Translations under genes and position numbers: made by a program
Part shown: piece by piece, positions 15,894 through 24,050 of the stretch
Numbering within the stretch: position 1 is the first letter of the stretch
Layout of the letters: each line of letters starts with the position of its first letter
DNA from: CAZPYD01 sp964590835
GTDB lineage: Bacteria > Patescibacteriota > Minisyncoccia > JAHISW01 > Tagabacteraceae
Reading direction: 5' to 3'
Assembly (NCBI GenBank): GCA_964590835.1
Contig: CAZPYD010000004.1
Coordinates: 1-44,253, forward strand
Length of the DNA: 44,253 nt
Notes under the pieces: model-generated
What the model was told of the DNA's origin: nothing
Database searches by the model: none
What the model saw: only the letters and a program-made list of their open reading frames with translations

Positions 15894-16502
15894 ATGAAAG
15901 AAAATAATAAGTTTCCCGTAGTTCTTTTTTGTATTTATGTGGTTTTATGGGTTGTATTTGCTCTTAACCCTGTTCACCGAGGTGTGTGGATTTTGGAAAA
16001 TATTGTTGTATTAATTTTTTTACCACTTTTTATTATAAGTTATTTTAAGTTTCGTCTTACGAATACCTCTTATTTTTTAATTTTTCTTTTTGGGGTTATG
16101 CATATTTTTGGTTCTTATTATACATATAGCGGAATACCTTTTGGTGAATGGTTGAGCCAGATTTTTAATTTTGAGAGAAATAATTATGATAGAATTGTTC
16201 ATTTTTCTTTTGGTTTTTTAACAGTCAGTGTTTTGTGGGATCTTATTTATCGTTTTTTGCCAAAAAATAAGTTTTTTGCTTTTTTATTTGTTGTTAGCAT
16301 AATTGTGTTTTTGGGTTCAGTGTATGAAATAGGTGAATTTACTGCAGGTACTCTTGCGGTTCCGGAAATGGGAATGTCTTTTTTGGCTTTGCAGGGGGAT
16401 GTTTGGGATACTCAAAAAGATATGGCACTTCAAACAATTGGTGCTATTTTAGGTTTATTGGTTTTTCCGTTAAGAAATAAAAATAGATCTGTCCCGAAAT
16501 AA
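15894..16502 (+). CDS. DUF2238 (YjdF-like) inner membrane protein
   Basis: 202-aa polytopic protein with about six TM segments. Recognised by three family signatures: NNYDRIVHFSFG near 98-109, GSVYEIGEF near 141-149, and GDVWDTQKDM near 168-177. The conserved polar residues within helices suggest a transport or enzymatic role, which is unknown. It follows the 55-aa membrane protein by 6 nt, so the two may form a unit. Confidence 0.88.
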   Translation: MKENNKFPVVLFCIYVVLWVVFALNPVHRGVWILENIVVLIFLPLFIISYFKFRLTNTSYFLIFLFGVMHIFGSYYTYSGIPFGEWLSQIFNFERNNYDRIVHFSFGFLTVSVLWDLIYRFLPKNKFFAFLFVVSIIVFLGSVYEIGEFTAGTLAVPEMGMSFLALQGDVWDTQKDMALQTIGAILGLLVFPLRNKNRSVPK

Positions 16503-16558
16503 GATTCCGATGAAAATTTTTATGTTTTGAGCGGAAAAATTATTTAGGGATAGGTCTA

Positions 16559-17185
16559 ATGAAAACAATGAGTAATAAAATAATTTTAACTATAGTAATA
16601 TTATCAGTTTTGGTGGTCGGTAGTTTTTATTTTTTTACAAAAGAAGATGTTGAAAATAAAAATGAACAACCGCCTATAATTATAATTGAAGAAAATAATA
16701 TGTTTGCAGTTTTAAAAACTAATTTTGGGGATATTAAATTGGAGTTATTTAGTGAAGATGCACCAAATACAGTAGAAAATTTTGTAACTTTAATTGAGAG
16801 TGATTTTTATGATGGTATAAGATTTCATAGAATAATTAAAGGGTTCATGCTTCAGGGTGGGGATCCTCTAAGTAAAGAAGAATCAATGAGGTCTCGTTGG
16901 GGTACTGGTGGACCAGGCTATACTTTTGCTGATGAGATTCACTCAAATAATAAAAACAACACAGGGACAATTTCTATGGCGAATGCCGGACCTAATACAA
17001 ATGGAAGCCAGTTTTTTATAAATACAGCGGATAATAATTTTTTAGATACAAAACATACTGTGTTTGGAAAAGTTGTGGAGGGGATGGATGTTGTAACCAA
17101 AATTGAAAATACTGAAACAAATAAAATGGCTGGCGATCAACCAATTGAAGATGTAATTATAAATAATATCGAAATTATTAAATGA
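16559..17185 (+). CDS. Membrane-anchored peptidyl-prolyl cis-trans isomerase (cyclophilin type)
   Basis: Folds secreted proteins by isomerising Xaa-Pro bonds. Residues ~7-25 are a signal anchor, followed by an acidic linker and the cyclophilin domain (~50-208). The active-site signature FHRIIKGFMLQGGDP is near 92-106 and NGSQFFINTADNNFLDTKHT near 149-168. Domain length is typical of the compact bacterial form. Its stop overlaps the ATG of the next gene (ATGA), so it is coupled to the MacA-like adaptor and probably acts outside the membrane. Confidence 0.94.
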   Translation: MKTMSNKIILTIVILSVLVVGSFYFFTKEDVENKNEQPPIIIIEENNMFAVLKTNFGDIKLELFSEDAPNTVENFVTLIESDFYDGIRFHRIIKGFMLQGGDPLSKEESMRSRWGTGGPGYTFADEIHSNNKNNTGTISMANAGPNTNGSQFFINTADNNFLDTKHTVFGKVVEGMDVVTKIENTETNKMAGDQPIEDVIINNIEIIK

Positions 17186-18828
17186 AAAAAATAAATATAA
17201 ATAAAAAGTTTTTGATTTTTGGTTCGATTGGGGCTGTGGTTTTGATTATAATTCTCTTTTTTATTTTTGGAGGATCAAAAGAATTACCTTATGAATTTGT
17301 TGTAGCTGAAAAAGGAAAAGTTGTTCAAGAAATAAGTGTGACTGGGCGTGTTAAGCCTGCTGGCGATGTAGATCTTGCTTTTGAGCGGAGTGGAACCATT
17401 TCTAGAATATATGCAAATATTGGAGACAGGGTAAAAGTAGGTCAGGCTTTGATAAGTTTAAATAGCTCGGAGTTGTCGGCTCAGTTGGCGCAAGCAGAGG
17501 CTGGAGTGGAATCTGCCAAAGCGCAATTAGAGCAATATACTGCTGCTTTAGAAACAGAACAAGCTAGATTAACCGAGTTTGAAAAAGGCACAAGACCGGA
17601 AGAAATAGAGATTCAGAAAGTTAAGGTTGCAAATGCGGAAGAGGCTTTGATAGATGCAAAACAAAACTTGGTAGATAAAATAAAAGATGCTTATACAAAA
17701 TCAGATGATGCTATTAGATTTAAAGTGGATCAGTTTATTAGTAATCCAAGAAGCTCTAATCCTCAACTGGATTTTTTAATTGCTAATTCTGAATTGGAAT
17801 CAAAAATTGAATTTAATAGATTTGTGCTTGAAGGGACTTTGAATACATGGCAGACCTCTATTGTAAGTTTGAACACCTCAGTTGGTTTGCAACCCTATGT
17901 AGTTACTGCGAAAGATAATTTAGATGAAGTAAAAAGTTTTTTAGAAGATGTTTCTTTTGCTGTTAATTCTTTGGTTGCTGGAGGCTCTTTAACTCAAACC
18001 ACAATCGATGGATGGAAAACAGCTATTTCTGGGGCAAGGACAAATGTTAACACCGCTATTGCTAATTTATCTGCCGCAGACGAAGAAGTAAGTGGTGCAG
18101 AGTCAAACTTACAATTAGAAGAACAGACTTTGGCTTTGAAAGAAGCGGGGAGTACTCCAGAAGAAATCCTTGCTCAAAAAGCAAAAGTAAGACAAGCTGA
18201 GGCAAATGTTTCTTCGCAGAATGCGAAAATAAAAGAAGCAGAGGCTAATGCTCAAAATGTTAGAGCGAAACTTTTCAAGACAATTATTCGTACTCCAATA
18301 GATGGTATTGTTACTAAACAGGAAATCGAAGTTGGGGAGATTGTGGCAGCTAATACTTCGGTTATTTCTGTTATTTCAGACAATAATTTTAAAATAGAAG
18401 CAGATATTCCAGAGGTGGATGTGGCTAAAATAGAAGTAGGTGATATTGCTGATATTACACTTGATGCTTACGGCGATGATGTTATTTTCCTAGCCGAAAT
18501 TGTTGCAATTGATCCGGCAGAGACAATCATTGAAGGTGTGCCAAGTTATACCACGACTTTAGAATTTAAAGAGGAAGATAGCCGTATTCGTTCTGGTATG
18601 ACAGCTAATATAGATGTGGTAACTGAAAAATTGGAGAATGTGATCGTCATTCCTCAGAGAGCCGTAATAAGAAAAGATGGTAAGAAAATAGTGAGAGTTG
18701 TAATAGATGACAGAAAACAAAAAACAGAAGAAGTGGAAGTGGAAACTGGCCTTCGCGGTTCTTATGGTGAGGTTGAGATTTTAAGAGGAATCAGTGAGGG
18801 TGATAATGTTGTTACATATATAAAGTAA
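17182..18828 (+). CDS. Periplasmic adaptor / membrane fusion protein (HlyD/MacA family)
   Basis: 548-aa adaptor for the ABC exporter encoded just downstream. One N-terminal TM (~10-28) is followed by a split lipoyl domain (SGTISRIYANIGDRVKVGQALISL and IIRTPIDGIVTKQEIEVGEIV). Between the halves is a very long helical hairpin (~95-370) with alanine/glutamate-rich coiled coils, then a beta-barrel and a membrane-proximal domain ending RGISEGDNVVTYIK. The hairpin is longer than in typical MacA. How it functions in a cell that may lack an outer membrane is unclear; Gram-positive relatives use such adaptors as exporter accessories. Confidence 0.92.
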   Translation: MKKININKKFLIFGSIGAVVLIIILFFIFGGSKELPYEFVVAEKGKVVQEISVTGRVKPAGDVDLAFERSGTISRIYANIGDRVKVGQALISLNSSELSAQLAQAEAGVESAKAQLEQYTAALETEQARLTEFEKGTRPEEIEIQKVKVANAEEALIDAKQNLVDKIKDAYTKSDDAIRFKVDQFISNPRSSNPQLDFLIANSELESKIEFNRFVLEGTLNTWQTSIVSLNTSVGLQPYVVTAKDNLDEVKSFLEDVSFAVNSLVAGGSLTQTTIDGWKTAISGARTNVNTAIANLSAADEEVSGAESNLQLEEQTLALKEAGSTPEEILAQKAKVRQAEANVSSQNAKIKEAEANAQNVRAKLFKTIIRTPIDGIVTKQEIEVGEIVAANTSVISVISDNNFKIEADIPEVDVAKIEVGDIADITLDAYGDDVIFLAEIVAIDPAETIIEGVPSYTTTLEFKEEDSRIRSGMTANIDVVTEKLENVIVIPQRAVIRKDGKKIVRVVIDDRKQKTEEVEVETGLRGSYGEVEILRGISEGDNVVTYIK

Positions 18829-18872
18829 GTTTTATTTTTAAAATAAGGAGCAATTGATTGTTAATTAGGACC

Positions 18873-18905
18873 CTAGAATTCAAATAAGGAATATTTGAAT
18901 TCTAG
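18873..18905. repeat. Perfect 14-bp hairpin upstream of the exporter ATPase
   Basis: CTAGAATTCAAATA (18873-18886) and its exact complement (18892-18905) enclose a 5-nt AGGAA loop. No T run follows. A second perfect hairpin starts 1 nt later. Confidence 0.8.
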
Positions 18906-18906
18906 A

Positions 18907-18948
18907 TGAATCATTTTAATAGTCGCTTTGCTCGTTTAAAATGATTCA
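18907..18948. repeat. Perfect 13-bp hairpin overlapping the start region of the exporter ATPase
   Basis: TGAATCATTTTAA (18907-18919) pairs with TTAAAATGATTCA (18936-18948), loop of 16 nt. The right arm covers the upstream candidate ATG at 18941 and ends 1 nt before the preferred ATG at 18950, so folding in the mRNA could limit ribosome access. Confidence 0.8.
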
Positions 18949-18949
18949 C

Positions 18950-19666
18950 ATGAGCTTAATCGATATAAAAAACTTAGGAAAAATTTATGGTATTGATGAT
19001 GAAGATGATGTAGAAACAGAAGCACTTAAAAATATTTCTTTTTCCATAGAAAAAGGAGAGTTTGTTACCATAATGGGGCCGTCTGGTTCTGGAAAATCTA
19101 CATTAATGCACATTGTTGGTTTATTAGATAAACCAACAAGTGGCCAGTATTTATTAAATAATGTTGATATAACTACCTTATCAGATAAAGAGTTGGCAAG
19201 GATGCGTAGTGCAGAGATTGGTTTTGTTTTTCAGGCTTTTAATTTGCTTGCCAGGACGTCTGTTTTAGAAAATACAAAACTCCCATTGCTTTATAGTAAG
19301 AAAAAATTTGATCACGACAGACAAGCTAAAAAAGTTCTTAAGAGTGTTGGTCTTTCACATAGATTAGATCATCTTACAAATCAAATTTCTGGTGGTGAAA
19401 AACAAAGAGTAGCTATTGCTCGTGCGCTTATAAATAAACCTTCTATTATTCTAGCTGATGAACCAACAGGAAACTTGGATACTAAAAGTGGTGATCAAGT
19501 GATGGGTTTATTAAAAGATCTTAATAGAGAAGGCCATACGGTGGTAGTTGTGACTCATGAACAAGAAGTAGCCGAATTTGCAAAAAGAATAATCTTTGTT
19601 CGTGACGGTGAATTGGTTAGCGACAAAATAGTTAAAAACAGAAGAACAAAATTGTTAAATAAATAA
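18950..19666 (+). CDS. ABC transporter ATP-binding protein (MacB/LolD type)
   Basis: Powers the exporter formed with the two downstream permeases. Walker A GPSGSGKST, Q-loop in GFVFQAFNLL, signature ISGGEKQRVAIARA, Walker B IILADEPTGNLD and the switch His in VVVTHE are all intact. Two starts are possible: ATG 18941 lies in a hairpin arm, while ATG 18950 (MSLIDIKNLGKIYG) matches the usual start of the family and is preferred. The stop TAA overlaps the next ATG (TAATG), so translation of the first permease is coupled. Confidence 0.95.
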   Translation: MSLIDIKNLGKIYGIDDEDDVETEALKNISFSIEKGEFVTIMGPSGSGKSTLMHIVGLLDKPTSGQYLLNNVDITTLSDKELARMRSAEIGFVFQAFNLLARTSVLENTKLPLLYSKKKFDHDRQAKKVLKSVGLSHRLDHLTNQISGGEKQRVAIARALINKPSIILADEPTGNLDTKSGDQVMGLLKDLNREGHTVVVVTHEQEVAEFAKRIIFVRDGELVSDKIVKNRRTKLLNK

Positions 19667-20925
19667 TGGGCTCTTTTTTTGAAATTTTAAGGCAGCATAT
19701 TAGAACGGCGATTAAGTCCCTTCTATCCAACAAGGGTAGGAGCTTTTTAACTATGCTTGGTATTGTAATAGGTGTGGCTGCTGTGATTATGATTGTATCT
19801 GTGGGTGCTGGTGCGCAGAGTCTTATTTTAAACCAGGTAAAAACTTTGGGTAGTAACTTGATTGGGGTGCTACCTGGACATTCGGAAGAGGATAGTCCTT
19901 TTAGTGCGGCGGCTGGTTTTTCGGTGACTACTTTAACCTATGAAGATGCAAAGGCGCTTACTAACAAGAGAAATGTCCCTAACCTTGTAGATGTAGTTGC
20001 ATATAGTAAAGGTGCCGGATCTGTGGTTTGGGGTGCCAATTCTTACGACACCCAAATTAACGGAGCTACTACCGGATATATGATAGTGGAAGGGGGAGAG
20101 CTCGCAGGAGGTAGATTTTTTACAGATGATGAGGAGAGAAATTTTGCTAGAGTTATTGTTTTAGGGTATAGCGTCAAAAAAGAACTTTTCGGTGAATCAG
20201 ATGCTATTGGTACTAAAGTAAGAATTAAAAACCAAAGCTTTGAGGTAATAGGGGTTATGAAAGAAAGAGGAGTGGTTGCTTTGCAGGATTATGATGATCA
20301 GGTTTTACTTCCTATAAAATCTGCTCAAAAACTTTTAGGGGTAAATCATATAGGACTTCTTCGGGCAAAAGTAGATAGTGAAGAAAATATTAAAAGAGCT
20401 ATAGCTGATGTGGAAACCACCTTAAGAGAAAGACATGATATACAAGACCCATCAGGCAGAAGTGATGATTTTACAGTAAGGAGCGCAGCTGAGGCACTAG
20501 AGATTATAACCGTAATTACAGATTCTTTAAGATTTTTCTTGGCAGCTATGGCGGCTTTATCTCTTGTGGTTGGTGGAATAGGGATTATGAATATTATGCT
20601 TATAACAGTTACAGAAAGGACGCGTGAAATAGGATTGAGAAAAGCTGTTGGTGCGCCTAGCTCTACAGTAATGGAGGAGTTTTTGACTGAGTCAGTCACA
20701 ATTACTTTGTTGGGTGGTTTAATAGGAATTATTTTAGGAATAATAGCCTCCCTTTTGGTTGCTATGGTCATTCAGTTTTTGGGTTACGATTGGAGCTTTG
20801 TTGTTTCTTTTTTCTCAATAGTTTTGGCGGTTGTTGTTTCTACGGCTATTGGTTTGGTTTTCGGCCTTTATCCGGCTTATAAAGCCTCTAGGTTAAATCC
20901 AATAGAAGCGTTACGGTATGAATAA
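19666..20925 (+). CDS. ABC transporter permease, MacB family (first copy)
   Basis: 419 aa: TM1 (~24-46), a large extracytoplasmic MacB_PCD domain (~50-280), and three C-terminal TMs of the FtsX-like domain. Family landmarks are NKGRSFLTMLGIVIGVAAVI near the start, GIGIMNIMLITVTERTREIG before TM3, LRKAVGAPSSTVMEEFLTE, and the final GLYPAYKASRLNPIEALRYE. It overlaps the next permease gene by 8 nt. Two paralogous permeases in series suggest a heterodimeric MacB-like exporter with the single ATPase and the upstream adaptor. Confidence 0.94.
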   Translation: MGSFFEILRQHIRTAIKSLLSNKGRSFLTMLGIVIGVAAVIMIVSVGAGAQSLILNQVKTLGSNLIGVLPGHSEEDSPFSAAAGFSVTTLTYEDAKALTNKRNVPNLVDVVAYSKGAGSVVWGANSYDTQINGATTGYMIVEGGELAGGRFFTDDEERNFARVIVLGYSVKKELFGESDAIGTKVRIKNQSFEVIGVMKERGVVALQDYDDQVLLPIKSAQKLLGVNHIGLLRAKVDSEENIKRAIADVETTLRERHDIQDPSGRSDDFTVRSAAEALEIITVITDSLRFFLAAMAALSLVVGGIGIMNIMLITVTERTREIGLRKAVGAPSSTVMEEFLTESVTITLLGGLIGIILGIIASLLVAMVIQFLGYDWSFVVSFFSIVLAVVVSTAIGLVFGLYPAYKASRLNPIEALRYE

Positions 20926-22207
20926 ATTTTTAATTTCATTTAAAATCGCACTTAAGGCACTTGGTTTACACAAAGTTAGAACAGCTTTGGCAGTTTTGGG
21001 TGTAATGATTGGTATGACCAGTGTTATTATTGTTTTTTCTGCGGGGGCTGGTATTGAGAATTTGGTTGTTGGACAGGTTGAGTCTTTTGGGGCTGAGACA
21101 ATTCAAACAGAGGTAAAAGTTCCAAGCAGTAAAAAGGGTGCTGCGAGTGAATTTCAAAGTGGAGCAGGTTTGGCAACAGGAATACAAATAACCACTTTAA
21201 CTCTTGATGACATGGAAGATGTTAAAAGACTACCAAATATTAAAAACGGTTATGGTGCGGTGATGGTTCAGGAGTCTACAACATATGGTAATGAATTGCG
21301 CAGAACTTTTATTTTTGGTGTTAGTTCTAGCTTTGTGAATATTGATCGTAGTGAAATTGATTACGGTCGTTTTTTTACTGAAACAGAAAATAGAGGACTT
21401 TCTCAGGTAGTAGTTCTTGGCCCTAAAATAAAAGAAAAATTATTTGGGGAGGGGGATGCGCTTGGTAAGTTTGTTAAGATAAGGAATACGAGGTTTAGAG
21501 TAATTGGTGTGCTACAAGAACAGGGTGCGGTTTTTGGTTTGGACTTTGATGATTTTATATATGCACCCATAAGAACTATGCAAAAGAAAGTCTTGGGTAC
21601 AAATTATATTCAGTATATGCTTCACCAGGTTCACGATCTTTCTTTGGCCGATAGGACAGCCGAAGATATAAGAGTTTTATTAAGACAAAATCATGACATA
21701 GAGCCACCTACAGAAGCTCGTCAGGGTTGGGCTGATACTGGTAAGGATGACTTTAGGGTAGTGACTATGGAAGAAATGATGGATATTTTAGGGATTGTTA
21801 CGGGGGCGTTAACTTATTTGCTTCTTGCCATAGTTGCTATTTCTCTTTTTGTGGGAGGAGTAGGAATAATGAATGTTATGTATGTGATAGTAAACGAACG
21901 TACTTCGGAGATAGGTTTAAGAAAAGCTGTTGGTGCTACTTATGCTAGTATTATGAGGCAGTTTTTAATGGAATCTGTTTTGATTACTTTTTGGGGTGGA
22001 TTTGTTGGTGTGGTGGTAGGTATTTTGATTTCATATTTAATTTTTGTTGCGGCTACAGCTTTTGGTTTTGATTGGAGTTTTGTAGTACCGTTGAAGGCAT
22101 TTGTTACGGCTGCAATTTTTTCTTTTGTTTTTGGTATTATTTTTGGAGTTTATCCGGCTCGTAAGGCAGCACGCATGGATCCGATTGATGCATTGAGGCA
22201 TGAATAA
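20918..22207 (+). CDS. ABC transporter permease, MacB family (second copy)
   Basis: 429-aa paralogue of the preceding gene with the same layout: TM1 with LAVLGVMIGMTSVIIVFSAG, MacB_PCD domain (~50-285), GVGIMNVMYVIVNERTSEIG, and the terminal GVYPARKAARMDPIDALRHE. It has diverged in the extracytoplasmic domain, where insertions such as VPSSKKGAASEFQSGAG are seen. This fits two non-identical halves of one exporter. The operon ends here; a 464-nt non-coding stretch follows. Confidence 0.94.
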   Translation: MNKFLISFKIALKALGLHKVRTALAVLGVMIGMTSVIIVFSAGAGIENLVVGQVESFGAETIQTEVKVPSSKKGAASEFQSGAGLATGIQITTLTLDDMEDVKRLPNIKNGYGAVMVQESTTYGNELRRTFIFGVSSSFVNIDRSEIDYGRFFTETENRGLSQVVVLGPKIKEKLFGEGDALGKFVKIRNTRFRVIGVLQEQGAVFGLDFDDFIYAPIRTMQKKVLGTNYIQYMLHQVHDLSLADRTAEDIRVLLRQNHDIEPPTEARQGWADTGKDDFRVVTMEEMMDILGIVTGALTYLLLAIVAISLFVGGVGIMNVMYVIVNERTSEIGLRKAVGATYASIMRQFLMESVLITFWGGFVGVVVGILISYLIFVAATAFGFDWSFVVPLKAFVTAAIFSFVFGIIFGVYPARKAARMDPIDALRHE

Positions 22208-22349
22208 ATTTCCCCAAACCACCACAAACCCCCTTTTCTCTCTTTGCATCCAAGAATAGAAAATTATAGTCATTCCACTTAACGAAAAATTCATATCTCG
22301 CCATGCGAGGCTCACACAGGATGAATTTTTCTATTCCACTCCTTAATTC

Positions 22350-22369
22350 CTGCCTGCCGGCAGGCAGGT
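22350..22369. repeat. GC-rich palindrome
   Basis: CCTGCCTGCC joined to its exact complement, a 20-bp perfect palindrome in AT-rich surroundings. Related units are at 28299-28320, 34747-34786, 36461-36481 and 44079-44095. Confidence 0.85.
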
Positions 22370-22659
22370 TCTAATTCTTTCCGCAGAGTTCGAAAATAGA
22401 GTTGTGGAGGTTTGGGTTCCGGGAAGCCCCGTACCAAACAAAATCACAAAAACATTTTACACCAAGCAATTCCATTTCATTGTCAGGTATCAACACTTCT
22501 GAGTAGTATAACTCCTCACGTTTTGATGAAAACACAGTCATACGGTCTGTTTTTGGATTTTAGTTTGGGGAGGGGTTTAGGCTAGTGAGAAAAAAGGGAG
22601 TTGTTGGTGGTTTGGAGAAGGGTTGATTTGTTTTGTTACTTAATTATTTTCTTTTGGGT

Positions 22660-22665
22660 TATAAT
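22660..22665 (+). promoter_or_regulatory. -10 box of ddl, positioned for a leaderless mRNA
   Basis: Consensus TATAAT ends 6 nt before the ATG at 22672, so the expected start point is the A of the start codon. There is no Shine-Dalgarno. The -35 region is weak. Confidence 0.6.
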
Positions 22666-22671
22666 TAGAGT

Positions 22672-23631
22672 ATGGAAAAAATAAAAGTAGGTGTGGTGCG
22701 TGGCGGGCCTTCGTCCGAATATGATGTTTCTCTTAAAACAGGGGGCGAAGTTTTGCGTCATCTTTCTGAAAAAAATAATGGCGTAGATATTCTTTTGGAT
22801 AAAGAGGGAGATTGGTTTTTGAAAGGATTTCCGACTAGTCCTGCCAAAGTTTTTAATGAGGTTGATGTGGTTTTTAATGCTTTGCATGGGGAGTTTGGAG
22901 AAGATGGAAAGATTCAGCAGGTTTTTGAATCACATAATATTCCCTACACTGGTTCCGAAATTATTCCTTCGGCAATAGCGATGCAAAAACACCGCGCTCG
23001 CGATACTTTTTCTAAATTTGGATTAAAGGTCCCACAGGCTTTGGTTTTTTCAGATATAGAAAGTTCAGAAAAATGCGCTAAAGAAGTTTTTAATAAAATA
23101 TCTCCGTCTTGGGTAGTGAAGCCGGCTTCTACTGGTTCTTCTGTAGGGATTAATATTTGTAATAGTTATCCAGAATTAATAGAGGGAATAAGAGAAGCGG
23201 CGAGTTATGGGAGTGTTGTCTTGGTGGAGGAGTGTATAAAAGGGCGAGAGGCGACATGTGGAGTTTTGGAAAATTACAGAGGTGAAAACTATTACGCCTT
23301 ACCGGTAGTGGAAATTATCCCCCCAGAAAACACTTTTTTTGATTACAAAGTAAAATATGATGGTTCTACAAAAGAGATCTGCCCGGCGGGGTTTGATAAT
23401 TCCACAAAGCTATTAATTAGTGAGATGGCTAAGTTGGCTCATCAGGCGCTTGGGTGCAGGCATTATTCTCGCGCTGATTTTATTTTTTCTCCAAAGGGAA
23501 TTTATTTGCTTGAGGTAAATACGCTTCCTGGTCTTACTTCTGAATCTCTCTTGCCAAAAGCCGCTGCTGCAGCAGGGCTTGAGTTCCCTCAATTACTTGA
23601 CCATTTAATACAGCAAGCTTTGAGTAAGTAA
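22672..23631 (+). CDS. ddl: D-alanine--D-alanine ligase
   Basis: ATP-grasp enzyme that makes the D-Ala-D-Ala dipeptide for peptidoglycan. Landmarks are GVVRGGPSSEYDVSL near 7-21, LHGEFGEDGKIQ near 71-82, the ATP-binding VVKPASTGSSVGI near 148-160, a Glu-rich strand EECIKGREATCGV, and the metal/product site LLEVNTLPGLTSESLLPKAA near 282-301. Length 319 aa is normal. It appears to be a single-gene unit with its own -10 box and a strong terminator. Confidence 0.97.
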   Translation: MEKIKVGVVRGGPSSEYDVSLKTGGEVLRHLSEKNNGVDILLDKEGDWFLKGFPTSPAKVFNEVDVVFNALHGEFGEDGKIQQVFESHNIPYTGSEIIPSAIAMQKHRARDTFSKFGLKVPQALVFSDIESSEKCAKEVFNKISPSWVVKPASTGSSVGINICNSYPELIEGIREAASYGSVVLVEECIKGREATCGVLENYRGENYYALPVVEIIPPENTFFDYKVKYDGSTKEICPAGFDNSTKLLISEMAKLAHQALGCRHYSRADFIFSPKGIYLLEVNTLPGLTSESLLPKAAAAAGLEFPQLLDHLIQQALSK

Positions 23632-23646
23632 AATACAGAAATAAAT

Positions 23647-23681
23647 AAAACAAGAACACCTACTAAAGGTGTTCTTGTTTT
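23647..23681. terminator. Strong bidirectional terminator after ddl
   Basis: Perfect 15-bp stem AAAACAAGAACACCT/AGGTGTTCTTGTTTT around ACTAA, with T or A runs on both sides. It is also the first part of a ~70-bp direct repeat shared with the tRNA-Ala terminator at 23812. Confidence 0.92.
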
Positions 23682-23717
23682 ATTTGTGGATTAGACAGGA
23701 CTCGGTCACAAGTCCTC
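23682..23717 (-). repeat. Degenerate copy of the tRNA-Ala 3' end
   Basis: GTGGATTAGACAGGACTCGG resembles the true tRNA-Ala 3' end (GTGGACCCGACAGGACTCGA, 23852 onward). Together with the attached terminator it makes a ~70-bp direct repeat 165 nt apart. The rest of the tRNA is absent. It may be an old att-like duplication or partial tandem copy. Confidence 0.6.
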
Positions 23718-23745
23718 AAAAAATATACTTCGTTATTTTTTGGGC

Positions 23746-23801
23746 TTGCCGACCCCGCCTCCTTCGCTTCACTCAGTCCGGCTTTCTCGTCCTGTCGGCA
23801 A
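23746..23801. repeat. GC-rich hairpin between the two tRNA-Ala-related repeats
   Basis: TTGCCGAC (23746-23753) pairs with GTCGGCAA (23794-23801), enclosing a GC-rich segment unlike the surrounding AT-rich sequence. Confidence 0.6.
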
Positions 23802-23811
23802 TCTATCGAGC

Positions 23812-23847
23812 AAAACAAAAACACCCATTTAAGGGTGTTCCTGTTTT
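23812..23847 (-). terminator. Terminator of tRNA-Ala
   Basis: On the minus strand AACACCC pairs with GGGTGTT, followed by a T-rich tract just after the tRNA 3' end. Confidence 0.8.
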
Positions 23848-23852
23848 CCTCG

Positions 23853-23926
23853 TGGACCCGACAGGACTCGAACCTGCCACCTCTGGAATGCAAAACCAGT
23901 GCTCTAGCCAGATGAGCTACGGGCCC
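23853..23926 (-). tRNA. tRNA-Ala (anticodon TGC)
   Basis: Minus-strand cloverleaf: acceptor GGGCCCG/CGGGTCC with the G3-U70 pair that defines alanine tRNAs, D stem GCTC/GAGC, anticodon loop TTTGCAT (anticodon TGC), and T loop TTCGAGT. Discriminator A; no encoded CCA. Confidence 0.95.
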
Positions 23927-23939
23927 AATTGATACTTTA

Positions 23940-23968
23940 TTTATACAATCTTTTGAGACTTTTTTCAA
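23940..23968 (-). promoter_or_regulatory. Promoter of tRNA-Ala
   Basis: On the minus strand: -35 TTGAAA (23968-23963), exactly 17 nt, -10 TATAAA (23945-23940), with the tRNA starting 13 nt further on. Confidence 0.7.
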
Positions 23969-24000
23969 TACTATTGGTTTTTATTTCCCAAATTTTTTGC

Positions 24001-24041
24001 TAAAATTAAATTACGTAATTAATTACGTAATTTAATACGTA
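24001..24041 (+). promoter_or_regulatory. -10 box and three TACGTA sites at 12-bp spacing (putative operator)
   Basis: TAAAAT at 24001-24006 is followed by TACGTA at 24012-24017, 24024-24029 and 24036-24041, an exact 12-bp period. All lie just before the ATG (24051) of a small AbrB-like DNA-binding protein. This is consistent with autorepression by a symmetric dimer binding on one helix face. Confidence 0.55.
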
Positions 24042-24050
24042 AATAATTTT

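Larger units (their letters stand above)
22208..22671. other. 464-nt intergenic stretch with inverted termini and several hairpins
   Basis: No credible ORF. An imperfect inverted repeat of ~30 bp bounds it: CCCCAAACCACCACAAACC (from 22212) is matched by the complement of 22587-22617. Inside are an 11-bp perfect stem GAAAAATTCAT/ATGAATTTTTC (22284-22294 with 22321-22331) enclosing CTCG/CGAG, a GC-rich palindrome (22350-22369), and a GTTTGG/CCAAAC stem near 22410-22440. It could be a MITE-like relic or a structured RNA. Confidence 0.5.

Noticed and set aside
22037..22315. Minus-strand ORFs within and after the second permease
   Set aside because: They are shadows of the permease frame with no recognisable protein features.
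23663..23968. Overlapping ORFs on both strands across tRNA-Ala
   Set aside because: They run through the tRNA and its terminators and have no protein-like composition.
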